This document shows positions 11,300 through 23,265 of a stretch of 64,000 nucleotides of DNA, piece after piece. Below the pieces are notes generated by a model, which had not been told where the DNA came from, ran no database searches, and saw nothing but the letters and a program-made list of their open reading frames with translations. The position numbers were made by a program, and so were the translations under genes. Every line of letters begins with the position of its first letter. Within the stretch, counting starts at the first letter, position 1. Source of the DNA: Congeria kusceri (Eukaryota > Mollusca > Bivalvia > Myida > Dreissenidae). Where the stretch lies: assembly GCA_027627225.1 (NCBI GenBank), contig CM051040.1, forward strand, positions 23,870,134 to 23,934,133, written 5' to 3'.

Positions 11300-12158
11300 T
11301 ATGCGTATTTAGCCTTTTGGGCCTTACTTAGAAATACATATTAGACAAAAAAGTAAAATAAGTAACAATAGTTCGTCGCGAGTTTTGATTTTTTTAAACA
11401 GAAAAAAGTACGCAAATAGTAGGTAAACTCAATTTTATTTTGGAATTAAACTTTCAAACACTATAAATAAAGAAATGCACAATTGTCCAATGAAACAAAT
11501 TGCGTCTGAAGAGTGAGTTCGACTTAATTCGAACAGCGCGTCACTATGTTCAAACCCCGCTGCGGCTACGAGATAACTGATGAACAAGAGCTCGTGGTTG
11601 TTTATCAAGACCCGGATCACCCATGACAACGGGACGCCTAGTAAACAATCAACTTACCTCCACGTTGACCTGGACATTAAAGCTGACAGATAAAGTGAAA
11701 TGACGCTAAGTTTGCCAACAGCGGAAATAAGGCCCTCATTAATACTTCACTTTCATCTTCAAGGCATATTTATGAAGAATTGATAAATCATTTCCTTATC
11801 GAAGATGGACAATACAATGCGAAGAATTATTGGACAGAAAATAATAAGCCATGTGTTAAGCCCCAAATTAAATTTGTCTGCCGATCGTGGAATGGGGTCA
11901 AATTGTTGACAATCACTGAGGATTATCATTAAAGTGTTCGTTTGTATTTCTGACAGAATAATTGAATAAATATTCATGTTTACACCATTTCAGTTATACA
12001 GTGAACATACACACCTGTTCTGAATTAATACGATAAGATGTTCCCTTCATATGAAATATATATATTTATTGTAACTGTCCCCTATAGCTAGAAATTGTGT
12101 AAATAATTTATAACCAATAAAACGATACACTAGTTGTTCGTATGATAAGCTACATTAC
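11300..12158. other. Intergenic, nothing recognised
   Basis: Upstream of the CAP gene. AT-rich, no convincing reading frame. Confidence 0.5.
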
Positions 12159-12160
12159 TA

Positions 12161-12191
<31 letters not shown>

Positions 12192-12203
12192 GTAATAATA
12201 AAA
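12159..12203. repeat. (AAT)n microsatellite
   Basis: About 14 AAT triplets with one AGT interruption. Confidence 0.95.
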
Positions 12204-12527
12204 TAACATCTTTATTTTAATGAAGGTAACTCATTTAGTACATAAGACTACATATACAAACTCATAAAACTAATAACGAGGCTTTCAATGAAACATAAAC
12301 AAAACATAGGTCTTATTATAGTTATAGTGCTCCCTCCCCCCCCCCCATCCTCCACCAAATGAATTTTGTATCCACGGTAGAATAATTACCCCTGTGACAC
12401 ACATTTCAAGACAATCTAATTCACTTTATTGTAGTCAATCGGTCATTGCAATAGAAAACCTTCGCTCAACAGATCTTATATTCAGTGTTTCATCATAAGG
12501 CCGTCTTCAAGACATTTAATAACCAGT

Positions 12528-12593
12528 TTTCATACCATATTTCATACCATATTTCATACCATGTTTCATACCATATTTCATACCATATTTCAG
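12528..12593. repeat. 12-bp tandem repeat CATACCATATTT
   Basis: Five to six copies of CATACCATATTT, one with CATGTTT. Opens a short 'SYHI' frame on the plus strand that is not a gene. Confidence 0.9.
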
Positions 12594-12665
12594 ACAGTTT
12601 TCTATGTTTTGTCGTGTTCAATAACTGTGATATAAGAACAGTAACTGATGGGCGGAGCCTAATAT

Positions 12666-12753
12666 GCAAGCTTATCGTGCAATAAGTAGCTTGCAGTTTA
12701 TTCAAATTTAGTTTAAATTAATACGCACGCTACTTGTTGCACGGTAAGCTTGC
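12666..12753. repeat. 25-bp inverted repeat
   Basis: GCAAGCTTATCGTGCAATAA-GTAGC (12666-12690) faces GCTACTTGTTGCACGGTAAG-CTTGC (12729-12753), with two mismatches and a 38-nt spacer. It could form a hairpin or be a MITE end pair. Confidence 0.7.
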
Positions 12754-13209
12754 ACATTCGGATCGCGCACCAGAAAAAATGACGGCGCTAAATTTGGAAA
12801 CAAAACACATGCCAAAACATGTTAAACATCACGTGACATCTAGGAAACGCCCATGGGATCGGTATCATGGAAAGTTGCGATGTGATTGGTGAATATGATA
12901 TAAAACACTTGTAGCACACTTTCTGCTCTATAAGTTTATTATTTAACCTCGCCCTGCGTACTCGTTAAATAACTAACATATTTCTGTAAAAGAATGCTAA
13001 AACTATTACATATTGTTTCGAAACCGAGCGAAGATGATGTTTGTTATGACATATAATGATTTTATCATGAAATAAAACGAGATCATACACATATAAGATG
13101 ATTAGGATGACGGCAATGACACAGCACGGATTGGATCTAACCGGCGTGAAGTATGTGCACTTTTTTCTCGGGAGTCATTGTACGTATCTTATTTTTAAGT
13201 TTAGTTTAA

Positions 13210-13401
13210 ACCTATTTATTTTAGCTCGATTGCATCGAAAGCCTATGGCTTATTGAGACCATCTCGAGTCCGTTTCCAGGGTAGAACCAGTACTTGGTGT
13301 CTTTGGGGGAGATTTTGAGAATGCTCCCAGAATGGGGATCGAACCCGGGACCTCCCGATCGCAAGGCGAACACCATATCCACTACGACACCACGACCACA
13401 A
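13210..13401 (-). mobile_element. tRNA-derived SINE
   Basis: The minus strand begins with a tRNA-like head (GTCGTAGTGGATATGGTGTT; GGTCCCGGGTTCGATCCCCA). A body follows (CACCAAGTACTGGTTCTACC, GGAAACGGACTCGAGATGG) and the tail ends GCTAAAATAAATAGG. I associate this body with SINEs common in bivalves. Confidence 0.85.
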
Positions 13402-13852
13402 TTACTGTTGTATCTATGCAAATTCAAATATCTTTTTTTTGTTTTAACATTTAGTTCTTATTTCGCCTTTTTCAGTCACATGTGAAGACAAGTCTCTTTA
13501 AAACGTATATTTATCAACCAGTCATACCGAAAGGTGGCATTGTACTGATATTGTCTTATGCCTTTGAAGAACGTGGCGTTTTATACATACACGTGTCTTA
13601 TAATCAAGCGCTGAAAACTAATAACAAATATCATTGGGCAAGATACACATGCATTGTATAGATAACCGCTGAATTTACTTTGTTATCTGTTTGTTTGAAA
13701 GTTCTGCTTTTCTGGGGCCGCATTTCAGAGACATCTTGAGTTTAATATTAATATGAACTTTAAACCCCCAGACTCTCTGGGACTATCTAGTAAATGTCTA
13801 GGAGTACGTAGTAACTGTGTGGGACATTTTAGAGTATATAGGGAATGTTATA

Positions 13853-15096
13853 TAGTCTTAGACATCCCAAATTTCTAAATAGTCCCAGTCTATTGCTGAA
13901 TAGTCCCAGACATTCCCTAAATAGTCCAAGGCATTCCCTATATTCCCAAAATCGTCCCCAACAATCTATATGACATTCAATATAAAGTCCCCAACATTCC
14001 ATATATTTCATAAATTGTGCCAGACATTCCCTAAATAGTCCCGCACATTCCCTAAATAGTCCCAGGCATTCCATATATAATCGCAGACATTCCTTAAAAT
14101 GCCATAAAGTGTCAGAGACATTCCCTAAATAGTCCCAGACGTTTCATGAATAGTCCCAGGATTCCCTAAATAGTCCCAAACATTCCCTTTATTACCTTAA
14201 TAGTCCCAGACATTCCCTGAATTGTCCCAGACATTCCCTGAATAGTCCCAGACATTCCCTTTATTACTTTAATAGTCCCAGACATTCCCTCAATAGTCAC
14301 AGACATTCCCTGAATAGTCCCAGACATTCCCTTTATTACCTAAATAGTTCCAGACATTCCCTGAATAGTCCCAGACATTCCCTGAATAGTCCCAGACATT
14401 TCCTTTATTACCTCAATAGACCCAGATATTCCCTGAATAGTCTCAGACATTTCCTATATAGTCTTAGACATTCCCCATATAGTCCCAGACATTCCCTAAA
14501 TAGTCATAGACATTCCCTAAATAGTCCAAGACATTCCCTATATTTCTTATGTGTCCCAGACATTTCCTTTATTGTCCAAGACATTCTCTAAATGGTTCCA
14601 GACAGTTATTAGGTAGTCCCAGACATGCCATAATTATATTCCATAAATTGGCCAAGATATTCCCTAAATAGCCCAGACATTCCATGAATAGTCTCTGATA
14701 TTTCATATATATTCCCAGACATTCCCTATATGCCATACTGTGCCCGAGACATTCCCTTAATAGTCCCAGACATTTCCTAAATAGTCCCAGACATGACATA
14801 TATAGTCCCAGACATTCCTTATATTACCTTAAGAGTCCCAGACATTCCCTAAATAGCCCCAGACATTCTTGAATAGTCCCAGACATTCTCTATAGTCCCA
14901 GACAGGTCGTAGACATTCCCAGACAGTCTGAGTATTTCTAAATAGTCTCAGTGTATTTCTGAATAGTCTCATACATTCCCTAAATAGTCCCAGACATACC
15001 CTATTTTCCCGTAAGTGTCCCAGACATTTCCTAAATAGTCACAGACATGTCCTAGACTTTCCCAGACGGTCTGAGTGTTTCTAAATAGTCCTTGAC
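13853..15096. repeat. 21-bp satellite (AGTCCCAGACATTCCCTAAAT)n
   Basis: Roughly 55-60 imperfect copies over 1.24 kb. The minus strand, read in the 21-nt period, gives a heptapeptide like ECLGLFR over short stretches, but stops and indels break it. Period and sequence are clearest between 14160 and 14560. Confidence 0.93.
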
Positions 15097-16469
15097 GATC
15101 CTTTATTAAAAGATAAATGTGGCTTTTCTCAAATAGCAGCAACCTTTTCTCAATTAAATTTATATTTGCCTGATAAAACTGGCGCAGTTTCCACCCTTTT
15201 AGCTCACCTGATGTTATTAGTTAAACATGTCCCCAGGCAAATGAAAGTAAAAGCTTGCGAACACTCTAGAGCCCCGTTTGTTGCCCAATGAACATGAAAC
15301 TTACTACGCAAGCGAGCGACATAGGTCCTCTTGGTTAAATTTGTTAAATTTGCATACCAAATAATGACAAATAAGTTTGCTCACATTTTCAGGTTCAATA
15401 ATTATACCTGGCGTATAACAATCCCAGAAGAGGATATCAAAACAATATTACCGAGAAATTTTATTAAAATACAAATATGATGATACATCAAAAAAAAAAT
15501 GCTTAACAATTAACATTCGAAATAAGACTATATTACACAAGTTTACACATAACAAATATTAACAACGGATCGCTGACAAATACTCTCATGACCATCTGCA
15601 GCGAAATGGCCATAAAAAACAACCTGAATGTTGTCCTCACGTTTGTCATTCAATCACACATTTTGGTTGCACATACTATGGCTTTATAAAAAGGCTACCA
15701 TTAAAACTCTTACAATTTTACTTCCTGATACACCTCCGGAAAAGGACAAACATTTTCAGAAATATACAGTATAAAACATTTCCTTCTAACTTATATTTCG
15801 TGAAGACAACCTTCGTCATTCGATAATTTCTACGAGTTTTCGTCTCCAATCACTTGTGGTATGTTCACGACCCTTCAGGACATGTAACACGGTTTAGTTT
15901 CAGTACATTTATTGCATGTGACGAAGAATAGTTGCTAGCTCACAATAACGCCAGCACAACAACAGACATCTCATTTCTAAGAGTTGGCGGGGTTTATCGG
16001 GCCTCCCTGACCAGTACAGCATCTGTATAAGCACAATTCGTATCACAGTTGTTTGCAAACCCATCGCTTAACATATAACAATTCACAGTTCTGGTATTAA
16101 AACACGTCACTGGGCTAGGCCTATATATCACGGTTTCCTTATACAACAAGCCCTTGTTTAAAATGAAACATGTATTGTCTCTTCAACATTGCTTCAACCA
16201 TTTTCGCGTCAACATCCATATTGCAACCTAAACTCCTCACCGTGACCCTCCCTCTCCGCGATATTGATACCGTTATCTGGTAGTGAAAGTATACTGTGTT
16301 TATTTCCAAATTTATGAGGTCCTTCCGAAGCTGCATTATGTAAGGACCCGGGGTGTGTCCCAGCACCACTGCCTAATTTACTTTTAGAGACACATCGAAC
16401 GTTGGGACGAATTTTGAATCATTTTTTTTTACTGAAATATGTTTTAATTTTGGTGTGCTCTTGTGCTGT

Positions 16470-16575
16470 GGGGGGAACCGGAGTACTCCGGGGCAAACCC
16501 CATCTGTCCGGTACGGTGACAAAACTCACATGCGCCGATTGGAAAGCGAACCCGGGAAGCCTAGGTGAGAAGCGA
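16470..16575. repeat. GC-rich repeat fragment
   Basis: A GC-rich island (GGGGGGAACCGGAGTACTCC, GAACCCGGGAAGCCTAGGTG) in AT-rich DNA, with B-box-like pieces. Looks like a transposable-element fragment; not assigned to a family. Confidence 0.35.
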
Positions 16576-17108
16576 ATGTATTCCTGTGTTTTTGAGTGAA
16601 TCGAGATATTCAAGTTAACGTGTTTTATTGGAATGACAGTACTTAGTTTCTAAATGAATTTTGTTAAAACTGCCAGAATATTTTGGCTTAATCTTTTTTT
16701 TCAAAATTTTAAATATTTGAATTCCCTGAAAAATGCGCAGTTACAATGTATGTCTATTTCCCTAAAAGACGAGCCTTGCATGTACAGAACTGGGATTCGA
16801 TTGGCGGGTTAATTAAACATTCAAACGCTCACGACGTCAACAAGATGTAAAACATTAGCGTCTCTGATTTCAGTTATCATGTCTATCAGGCTGTGAATAA
16901 AATATTCCTCGAACAAGATTTGCAATTATACAATGAAATGTTCACGACATAAATGAATTATTTTACCAATACACACATTTATACAGATGCGGAAATAGTT
17001 CAACAATTTGTATTACAAAAGAACATATACAGGCACATATAACGATAATAATCATATTATTATACACTTTTCAGTGAAATATCGAATTTTATTGATGGAA
17101 TAAAGTCT

Positions 17109-17140
17109 TATATTTTCACTGTTCAAGCAGTGAAAATATA
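17109..17140. repeat. Perfect 13-bp hairpin
   Basis: TATATTTTCACTG and CAGTGAAAATATA around a 6-nt loop (TTCAAG). Confidence 0.6.
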
Positions 17141-17817
17141 ACATAAAACGGACTATTTTTCCATGAATAGCATCGATCTACAAGTAGTGGTTTACAACCC
17201 CTGGTAAATTTATATACATATACAGTATGTACATGCATGTGTTTACATAAAACACATTATAAAATTCAACAAAATTATAATTTAGCGACAACGACTCACA
17301 AAATATGGCAATATTTTACCACCATACTAATGAGTGATAGTTTTGGAATCATTTATGACGTCATTTTTATGACGTCAGATTACACGAACTTGTGACGTTT
17401 AAGCTTATCTCGCGCAATTTTATTTATTTAGATTCTATTGTCAAAAAGCATAAAAAAAGCTGCACCAATCGTGAAAATATCATTTTCTATGAACACTCGT
17501 GAAATAAAATACGATCTTACACCGAAATCAACAAATATCATCTATTTAAATGTCGACACAAATGAACAATGCCACCGTCAATTTCTGGTAGGCCTATCAC
17601 ATTACGGTTGTAAAAACCTAATTTTACTCTTTTCCTTTATATGTTCAGATCACATACTCGTTGGCATCACCTTTACAGCGAAACACTAATACGACTCATA
17701 TAGTTTGAAACTTTGGATGCTTTTGGAATCTTGATGCCACCCATAGCATATTTTTCCATTATGACGTCATCGTATTACATGTGCTGACGTCATAGTTTCC
17801 CGTCTGGTTAATGCGGC

Positions 17818-18110
17818 GTGTTTCCGTTCTGGGCTGGACGAAGGTTTTTATGGGCCTGGACCGGAACTACATTGATGACATCATTCAGTACTTTCCCGGC
17901 ATGTTTATCACCTCCTAAAATGACAAAATGTACAGGATTTGTTAACATTAATCTCAATGAGTCAAGAGAGCATTATTTATTTAATGCGACACTATGGAGG
18001 GCATATCCTGCCAAAATTGCATCATGCTTAATGACATCCCAACTTCCAAATTGCACATTGCAACTTCCTTTCTCCACATAGTATAAGACTTTTAGTTCCA
18101 CGTCGTAATT
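17818..18110 (-). pseudogene. Decayed PAN/Apple-like exon
   Basis: The minus strand reads CNVQFGSWDVIKHDAILAGY then ALHSVALNK and a stop. Further on comes LTNPVHFVILGGDKHAGK and LNDVINVVPVQAH, in which PAN-type 'C-LTNP-C-SFN' and 'C-ELND' pieces seem partly out of frame. No splice-supported gene can be built. Confidence 0.4.
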
Positions 18111-18849
18111 TCTTCCTTCTAGTCGGCAACTTTAAGTAGTGTTATCTATTTTAAATGCATAACAGTTACTTTAAAGTGAAATTATGCATATCTTACGGTA
18201 ATATTGATCATATAAAGGGATTTCGGTAATAACGATCCGAATTATGTTAGTTCTCTCCCTTGTTTTCCGTTTGCAGTTACGGATATACGTTCTTTTATTT
18301 TTGGTTAAAAGTAAAATAAAATGCATGTTTGAGGCTAAAATCAATTTTAGATGCAACTGTGTATGAGATTATTTATATATATGTGCATAACTTTCATATG
18401 GTCAATTATGATGTGGTGCATTAACTAATTACAGGGTTTTCGGTAATTAGAAGCGGAGCGGAGTTTGCAGTACAATTATTGAAGTCTTTTAACATTCACG
18501 GTATTTCGGCCAGTCGTAACCAGAAATGACGGCAGTTGTGATTGAATAAAAAAAGTACACATACTTCAGGGAACAAATCTATATATAAATGAATATATAT
18601 GCGTAGCTTTGATTACGTTAACGGTTCAAATAATGTTGAGTACGTTAATTAAACAAGGTAAGTACGAGGGGAGTTATGTGTGATTGCTTTCTCCCGTTTC
18701 CAACGTCCAGTTACCGAAATCCTTTATAATTTGTGTTTAAAGTAATATTAAATGCATTTACCGAAATTCCTTACAGATCACACCATGCTGCTTCACGATG
18801 ATGGTAAAACATAACTTATTTTCAAACAATATGATTAAACTAAGAAATA
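18111..18849. other. Sequence between the inverted PAN-like fragments
   Basis: Several GGTAATAACG / TTACCGAAATCC motifs recur here and near 19390-19430, suggesting an old inverted repeat. Confidence 0.4.
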
Positions 18850-19135
18850 ATTTCGATCTATCGTTGTATATCGGCCAATAAACAACGATTTGGAGTTCTG
18901 ATGCGTAGGAATTAAACCACGAGGGCGATGGCCAGAGTTGTTTAATAGCAACGCATCAGAACGACAATGAGTTGCTTATTGGTCGATAAACAACGATAAT
19001 GCGAAAATTGATTCGATTCTAACATGCTTTGACATATATTTTTGCAGTTGTAATTGAAACTACTTTTTACTATGCTCCGCTAAGAATTGGGCCTTCTTTT
19101 TGCGTTGTTTATTGGGTGGTTTAACAACGATAATT
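18850..19135. mobile_element. Palindromic MITE (ACAACGAT family), copy 1
   Basis: ATCGTTGTATATCGGCCAATA ... TATTGGTCGATAAACAACGAT encloses TGATGCGT...ACGCATCA, followed by a TTGCGTTGTTTATTGGGTGG arm. The family recurs at 38225 and 46824. Confidence 0.75.
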
Positions 19136-19799
19136 GTGTTCTTTGTCTGTTAAAATAATAATTAAGTAATACTTCTATCAATGCATCAGCGTTGAAACAA
19201 CGCAATATGTACACCATATAAGGCTAATTAGTAATACCTATGCAAAGCTCAGCACATTAATTGCCGAACTTCCCGTAAATAAAGATGCTACGAAAGTCAA
19301 TCCCATAAATCATTTAATTTAGACACAATAAAGACCATTATTTCAACAAATTAGCTATAACAATTATGTTAATATCCCAGATATATGAGGATTTCGGGGG
19401 ATTTTGGTAATAACGGGGATTTCAGTATTTCTACACACCTGCAATTTACATCTAAGGGAAAGCACCGTGTATTGAATTTTCGAGAAGAATTGCGCCACTT
19501 ATAAAATATTTTCGGCAGGGCGGTCCTTGCTGAAATAGTCCAACTTACATTTCAAATTCTATCTCTCTTCTCGTTCTTCTTTCTGACTGATTCGCATGAT
19601 TCTTAAAATGTAAGTATTTTTCTTCTAAAATCTTCAAAATTTTTATAATAAATGACCAATGTTTCATATAAAACTAGGCTTTGAAACGATAGAACTAATG
19701 TCTTTACAGATGCGAAGCTGACTATGTAAATACAGACGGGAGTAAGCAAGCGATGTACAAGATGACAGTTTGTAGTAAACACTAAAGTCGTTTCAATGT

Positions 19800-19980
19800 A
19801 CTGTAAGGAACTTTGAAAAAAACAAACTGGAACTAAGAATTATGTTGTTTTTCACAATGTAGAGAGTTTAATGTTATCACAACGGAAGATGCGATGTGTA
19901 ATTTGGAAGTTGAGATGTCATCAAGCATGGTGCATTTTTGGCAGGATATGTCCTTCATACGACACTGACAGTTGTCTGTG
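19800..19980 (+). pseudogene. Inverted partial copy of the PAN-like fragment
   Basis: On the plus strand, GATGTCATCAAGCATGGTGC and TTGGCAGGATATGTCCTTCA mirror the sequence at 17985-18070 on the minus strand. In-frame TAA and TGA occur in the homologous frame. Confidence 0.5.
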
Positions 19981-20679
19981 TTAATATGGTTCTAAGCCAG
20001 CATTAAAATGTTTGCCTAAATAATAATCGCTCCTTTTCGGCCTTGTAGCCAATGAACTCGTTTTGTAAAACGTTTTTGTTAAAACGTCTTCTTTGATAAA
20101 TAAAAACTCACCAAGAAAAGTGTTAACTCATATAAATTTCAAACTTTGAAGCACTCTGATATATTAAGATCATATTAAAAAAAGCAGAAACAGGGACATC
20201 TGGAGGCACTTCAATGCCCTACTGTTACATGAAACTTAACAGGTTGTCAAACCATCCTAAATATATAAATGCGATGCATAGATCATATTAATGTTCAAAA
20301 TCACACACGGAATGTTCGTACTTAATCATTCAACAGGCAATATTATGAATGAATATATTGCTAAAACAAAACAAAGTATAGATTTATAATTTATAATGGA
20401 AAGTCATTCATTGAATGATAACGACCGGTTTTGTCAGACTTTACAAGATCAAACAATGTATGCATAAACAATTTGCGATAGAATTGATTGAAGAAGCAGT
20501 GCTGTCAAATTATTGCGAGAAATTGCAGTTTTAAGGAACATACATGTACATATTAGTAGATTTTGATTTTTGTGTTACCATATGACAACTGTGCAACTTG
20601 AGACAGTCCTGTGATAGAAACATTACGTAACTTTGAGAGATGTGTTTTACACGTACTATATTAAGCGGTTTGAGTGTTG

Positions 20680-21600
20680 TCAGGGAGGGTGAGAGATGTA
20701 TATAATTATGGAAAACAGAAGAGCGGCATGTACATTATTTGAGGCAGAGTCGGTAGGCATGTGAAATGGAGAGAATGTGCGTATTCAGGTCCAATAAATG
20801 GGTTGAAAACATACTAAAATGTAGGGCGAAAGGTATTTGAGGTACTGCAAAGGGCGTGCAGGCATATAAAATGAAGAGAGAGTAAACGTAGGTACGAGAA
20901 TGTGAGATACAAAAGTATGTATTAGAGATACTAGTAATGTGTTGTAGGCCAGTGAAATAAAGAGAATGTAAGTGTAAGAGCTGTAGGCATGTGGAATAAA
21001 AGGAACACAGATATGTGATATTCTGAACAAGAGCTGCAGGAATGAGAAATGAAGGAAATAATAGCATTTAAACTACTACATATAATATATGAGGCGCGTC
21101 GTGGGAAAACCGGTCTTAATGCACGTGCGTAAAGTGTCGACCCGGATCAGCCTGTGCAGTCCGCACAGGCTAATCCGGGACGGCACTTTCCGCTTTTATG
21201 GTATTTTCTGTTTCAAGGAAGTCTCTTCTTACCATAAATCCACTTTATGCGTCAAGTGTCGTCCCGGATTAGCCTGTGCGGACTGCACAGGCTAATCCGG
21301 GACGACACTTGACGCACATGCATTAAGTCCGGTTTTCCCACGACGCGCCACATATATGCATACAGAATTAGATATGTATTCATTGCAAGAGGTACACGAG
21401 GGCTCTATGTGTATGGAATTACGGACAAACAGTTTAGTGAAACCATTAGGGTACAACACAGGACTTCATGCCTTTCGAATGACAGGACGAAATGCAAGTG
21501 AAAGGGCACTAGATATACATGTATGTTTACAAGGAGTGAGGTCAGTGAAAGGGGCACTAAACATATGTTGACAAACAGGGCGGCATGTGAAAACATACTA
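20680..21600. repeat. Degenerate A/G-rich tandem repeat split by a MITE
   Basis: Irregular ~45-55 bp units with GCAGGCATATAAAATGAAGA- and GTAGGCATGTGGAATAAAAGG-like blocks run up to the MITE at 21093. Similar blocks (GGGCACTAAACATATG, GGCGGCATGTGAAAACATAC) continue after it. Confidence 0.5.
21093..21349. mobile_element. Palindromic MITE (GGCGCGTCGTGGG family)
   Basis: Terminal inverted repeats GGCGCGTCGTGGGAAAACCG / CGGTTTTCCCACGACGCGCC, each followed by nested palindromes around GGCTAATCCGGGACG. No coding capacity. Confidence 0.9.
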
Positions 21601-21784
21601 TAAAGGGGCTTCAGACATGCAATATTGTAAATGCACTACATGGGCTGCAGCTACTACGACCATACTTGCCGCTCCAGTGCTGGGCGTCGTGGCTTTTTCT
21701 TGTACTTCGCTACTTGGGTCCGACTTAATGAGTCCTGTAAAGGAGACAGCATGGAGTTATAATGCATAGGAATTAAATCTGTGA

Positions 21785-22090
21785 ACATGCTCTGTAGGAC
21801 TCTTTTCTCACAAATCATATTTTTCACATTGATAAACAATAGGATCTCATTCTTCACAGGTGTGAAAATTGAGATCTTATTATTCACACCTTATAGTCTT
21901 ATTCTTCACATTTTCTGTGAAGTTTGTGATCGAAACCACTTTTTGATTTGCAATAAAATCATATTATTCTGTGATCCTCACGAATACTCCGTTTTTGCCA
22001 AATCACATTTTCTCACTTAAAAATGTGACAAATGAGATCCTATTCACAGGTGTGTGAAAAATATGATTTGTGAAAAATATGATCCAACAA
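21785..22090. repeat. Palindromic A/T-rich element with GATCTCATT arms
   Basis: CACAAATCATATTTTTCACA and AGGATCTCATTCTTCACAGG at the left return inverted at the right as AAATGAGATCCTATTCACAGG and GAAAAATATGATTTGTG. No reading frame of interest. Confidence 0.6.
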
Positions 22091-22189
22091 TGCTCATATG
22101 ATGAAATGTACGGTTCTGAAAGCAATTCGAAATATTCACAAAAGAAGATTTTAATCTCATTTTGTATTGCCAAGTAAGTTCCCCACACC

Positions 22190-23119
22190 TTTATTGGTAA
22201 GCTTATGTAGGACTAACATAATTAATGTGTTTATATATGTGATTTCGTAGTTCATATTATGTTTAAACTGTGGTCATACATATGAGTAATTTAAAATAAT
22301 AAGTATTACAGACAAATAGCAAAGTAGCAAGTATAGAGGTGATACGATGATCTATCTTTAGTTTAAGCATTTCCAAAAGAAACAAATCGCATATGACTAC
22401 ATATATAACATAACTGAAATATTATTACAATGAATCCACAATGTATCATCTATTGAAAATCACGCTGACAACACCCACTAATGATGACGACACTGACGAT
22501 GTACATGTATTTATTGTTTGCGAATTTCTTTACATGCTTTCAATGTTTTTGAGGAACATGTACTTACCTTACTAGTGAAGTCTATTCGTTAGTTTATAAA
22601 ACCTTGTATTTAATTTTGCAGGGTCAATATGATTTCATTAATCATATGGTGTATACATTAAATGTTTAATACGCAATTTAGGCGTTTTGTATAATAGGTC
22701 AAGAAAAACAAGTGGACTATAAATGTTTCTTTTCATTTTGATAATACAATATACGATAACTGAATTCCAAATAGTTTCTTAAATAAAACGTTCAATATAT
22801 GGAATTAAATATGCACACCATGGGATCTTTAGTAATAGTATTCTTTCATTATCAACTCGATTTTGAATGCATGTATAGTACGTATTGTCATATATCTCTT
22901 TCTTTAACATAATGTATGTCAATAATTGTAATTAAGCGATGGCATCCGAATCCTTATGACTACAAACAGATACACTGATATACTAATTTTAGTCCCTAAA
23001 AAGTTTTAAATACATTTAACAATATCTTACATTTCTTTATATTTGTCTAACACTCACAAAGTTAGATCGCTCATTTACCACTGAAACAAGGTAAAACAAC
23101 TACGTACTCGTAGTATACA
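22190..23119. other. Intergenic, nothing recognised
   Basis: AT-rich, with no exon-like signal. Confidence 0.5.
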
Positions 23120-23265
23120 TATTTTGGATAGGTAAATATTCGGACAGGGTGCCGTATATAGAAGTATATAGTGGTATTTACAAAACGAATATTCGAATAT
23201 ATTCGAATACCTAACAAGAATATTCGAATATTGATTTCAGTATTCGGTCCCATCCCTACTAAAAA
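23120..23265. mobile_element. Possible hAT-type end fragment
   Basis: ATATTCGAATATATTCGAAT ... GTATTCGGTCCCATCCCTA. On the minus strand it starts TAGGGATGGGACCGAATAC, the look of many hAT-like termini. Only one end is evident. Confidence 0.4.

Larger units (their letters stand above)
15097..17817. other. Intergenic, mostly unassigned
   Basis: Contains the GC-rich fragment at 16470, the hairpin at 17109 and a short AGCTCACCTGATG stretch at 15202 recalling the GCTCACCTGAG repeat family. The open frame at 16139-16369 (minus) resembles nothing I know. Confidence 0.45.

Noticed and set aside
13829..14799. Open frames with ECLGLFR heptapeptides
   Set aside because: They come from the 21-bp satellite. 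The frames are short and broken, with no splice or start context.
16139..16369. 76-codon minus-strand frame
   Set aside because: No recognisable motif, no splice support.
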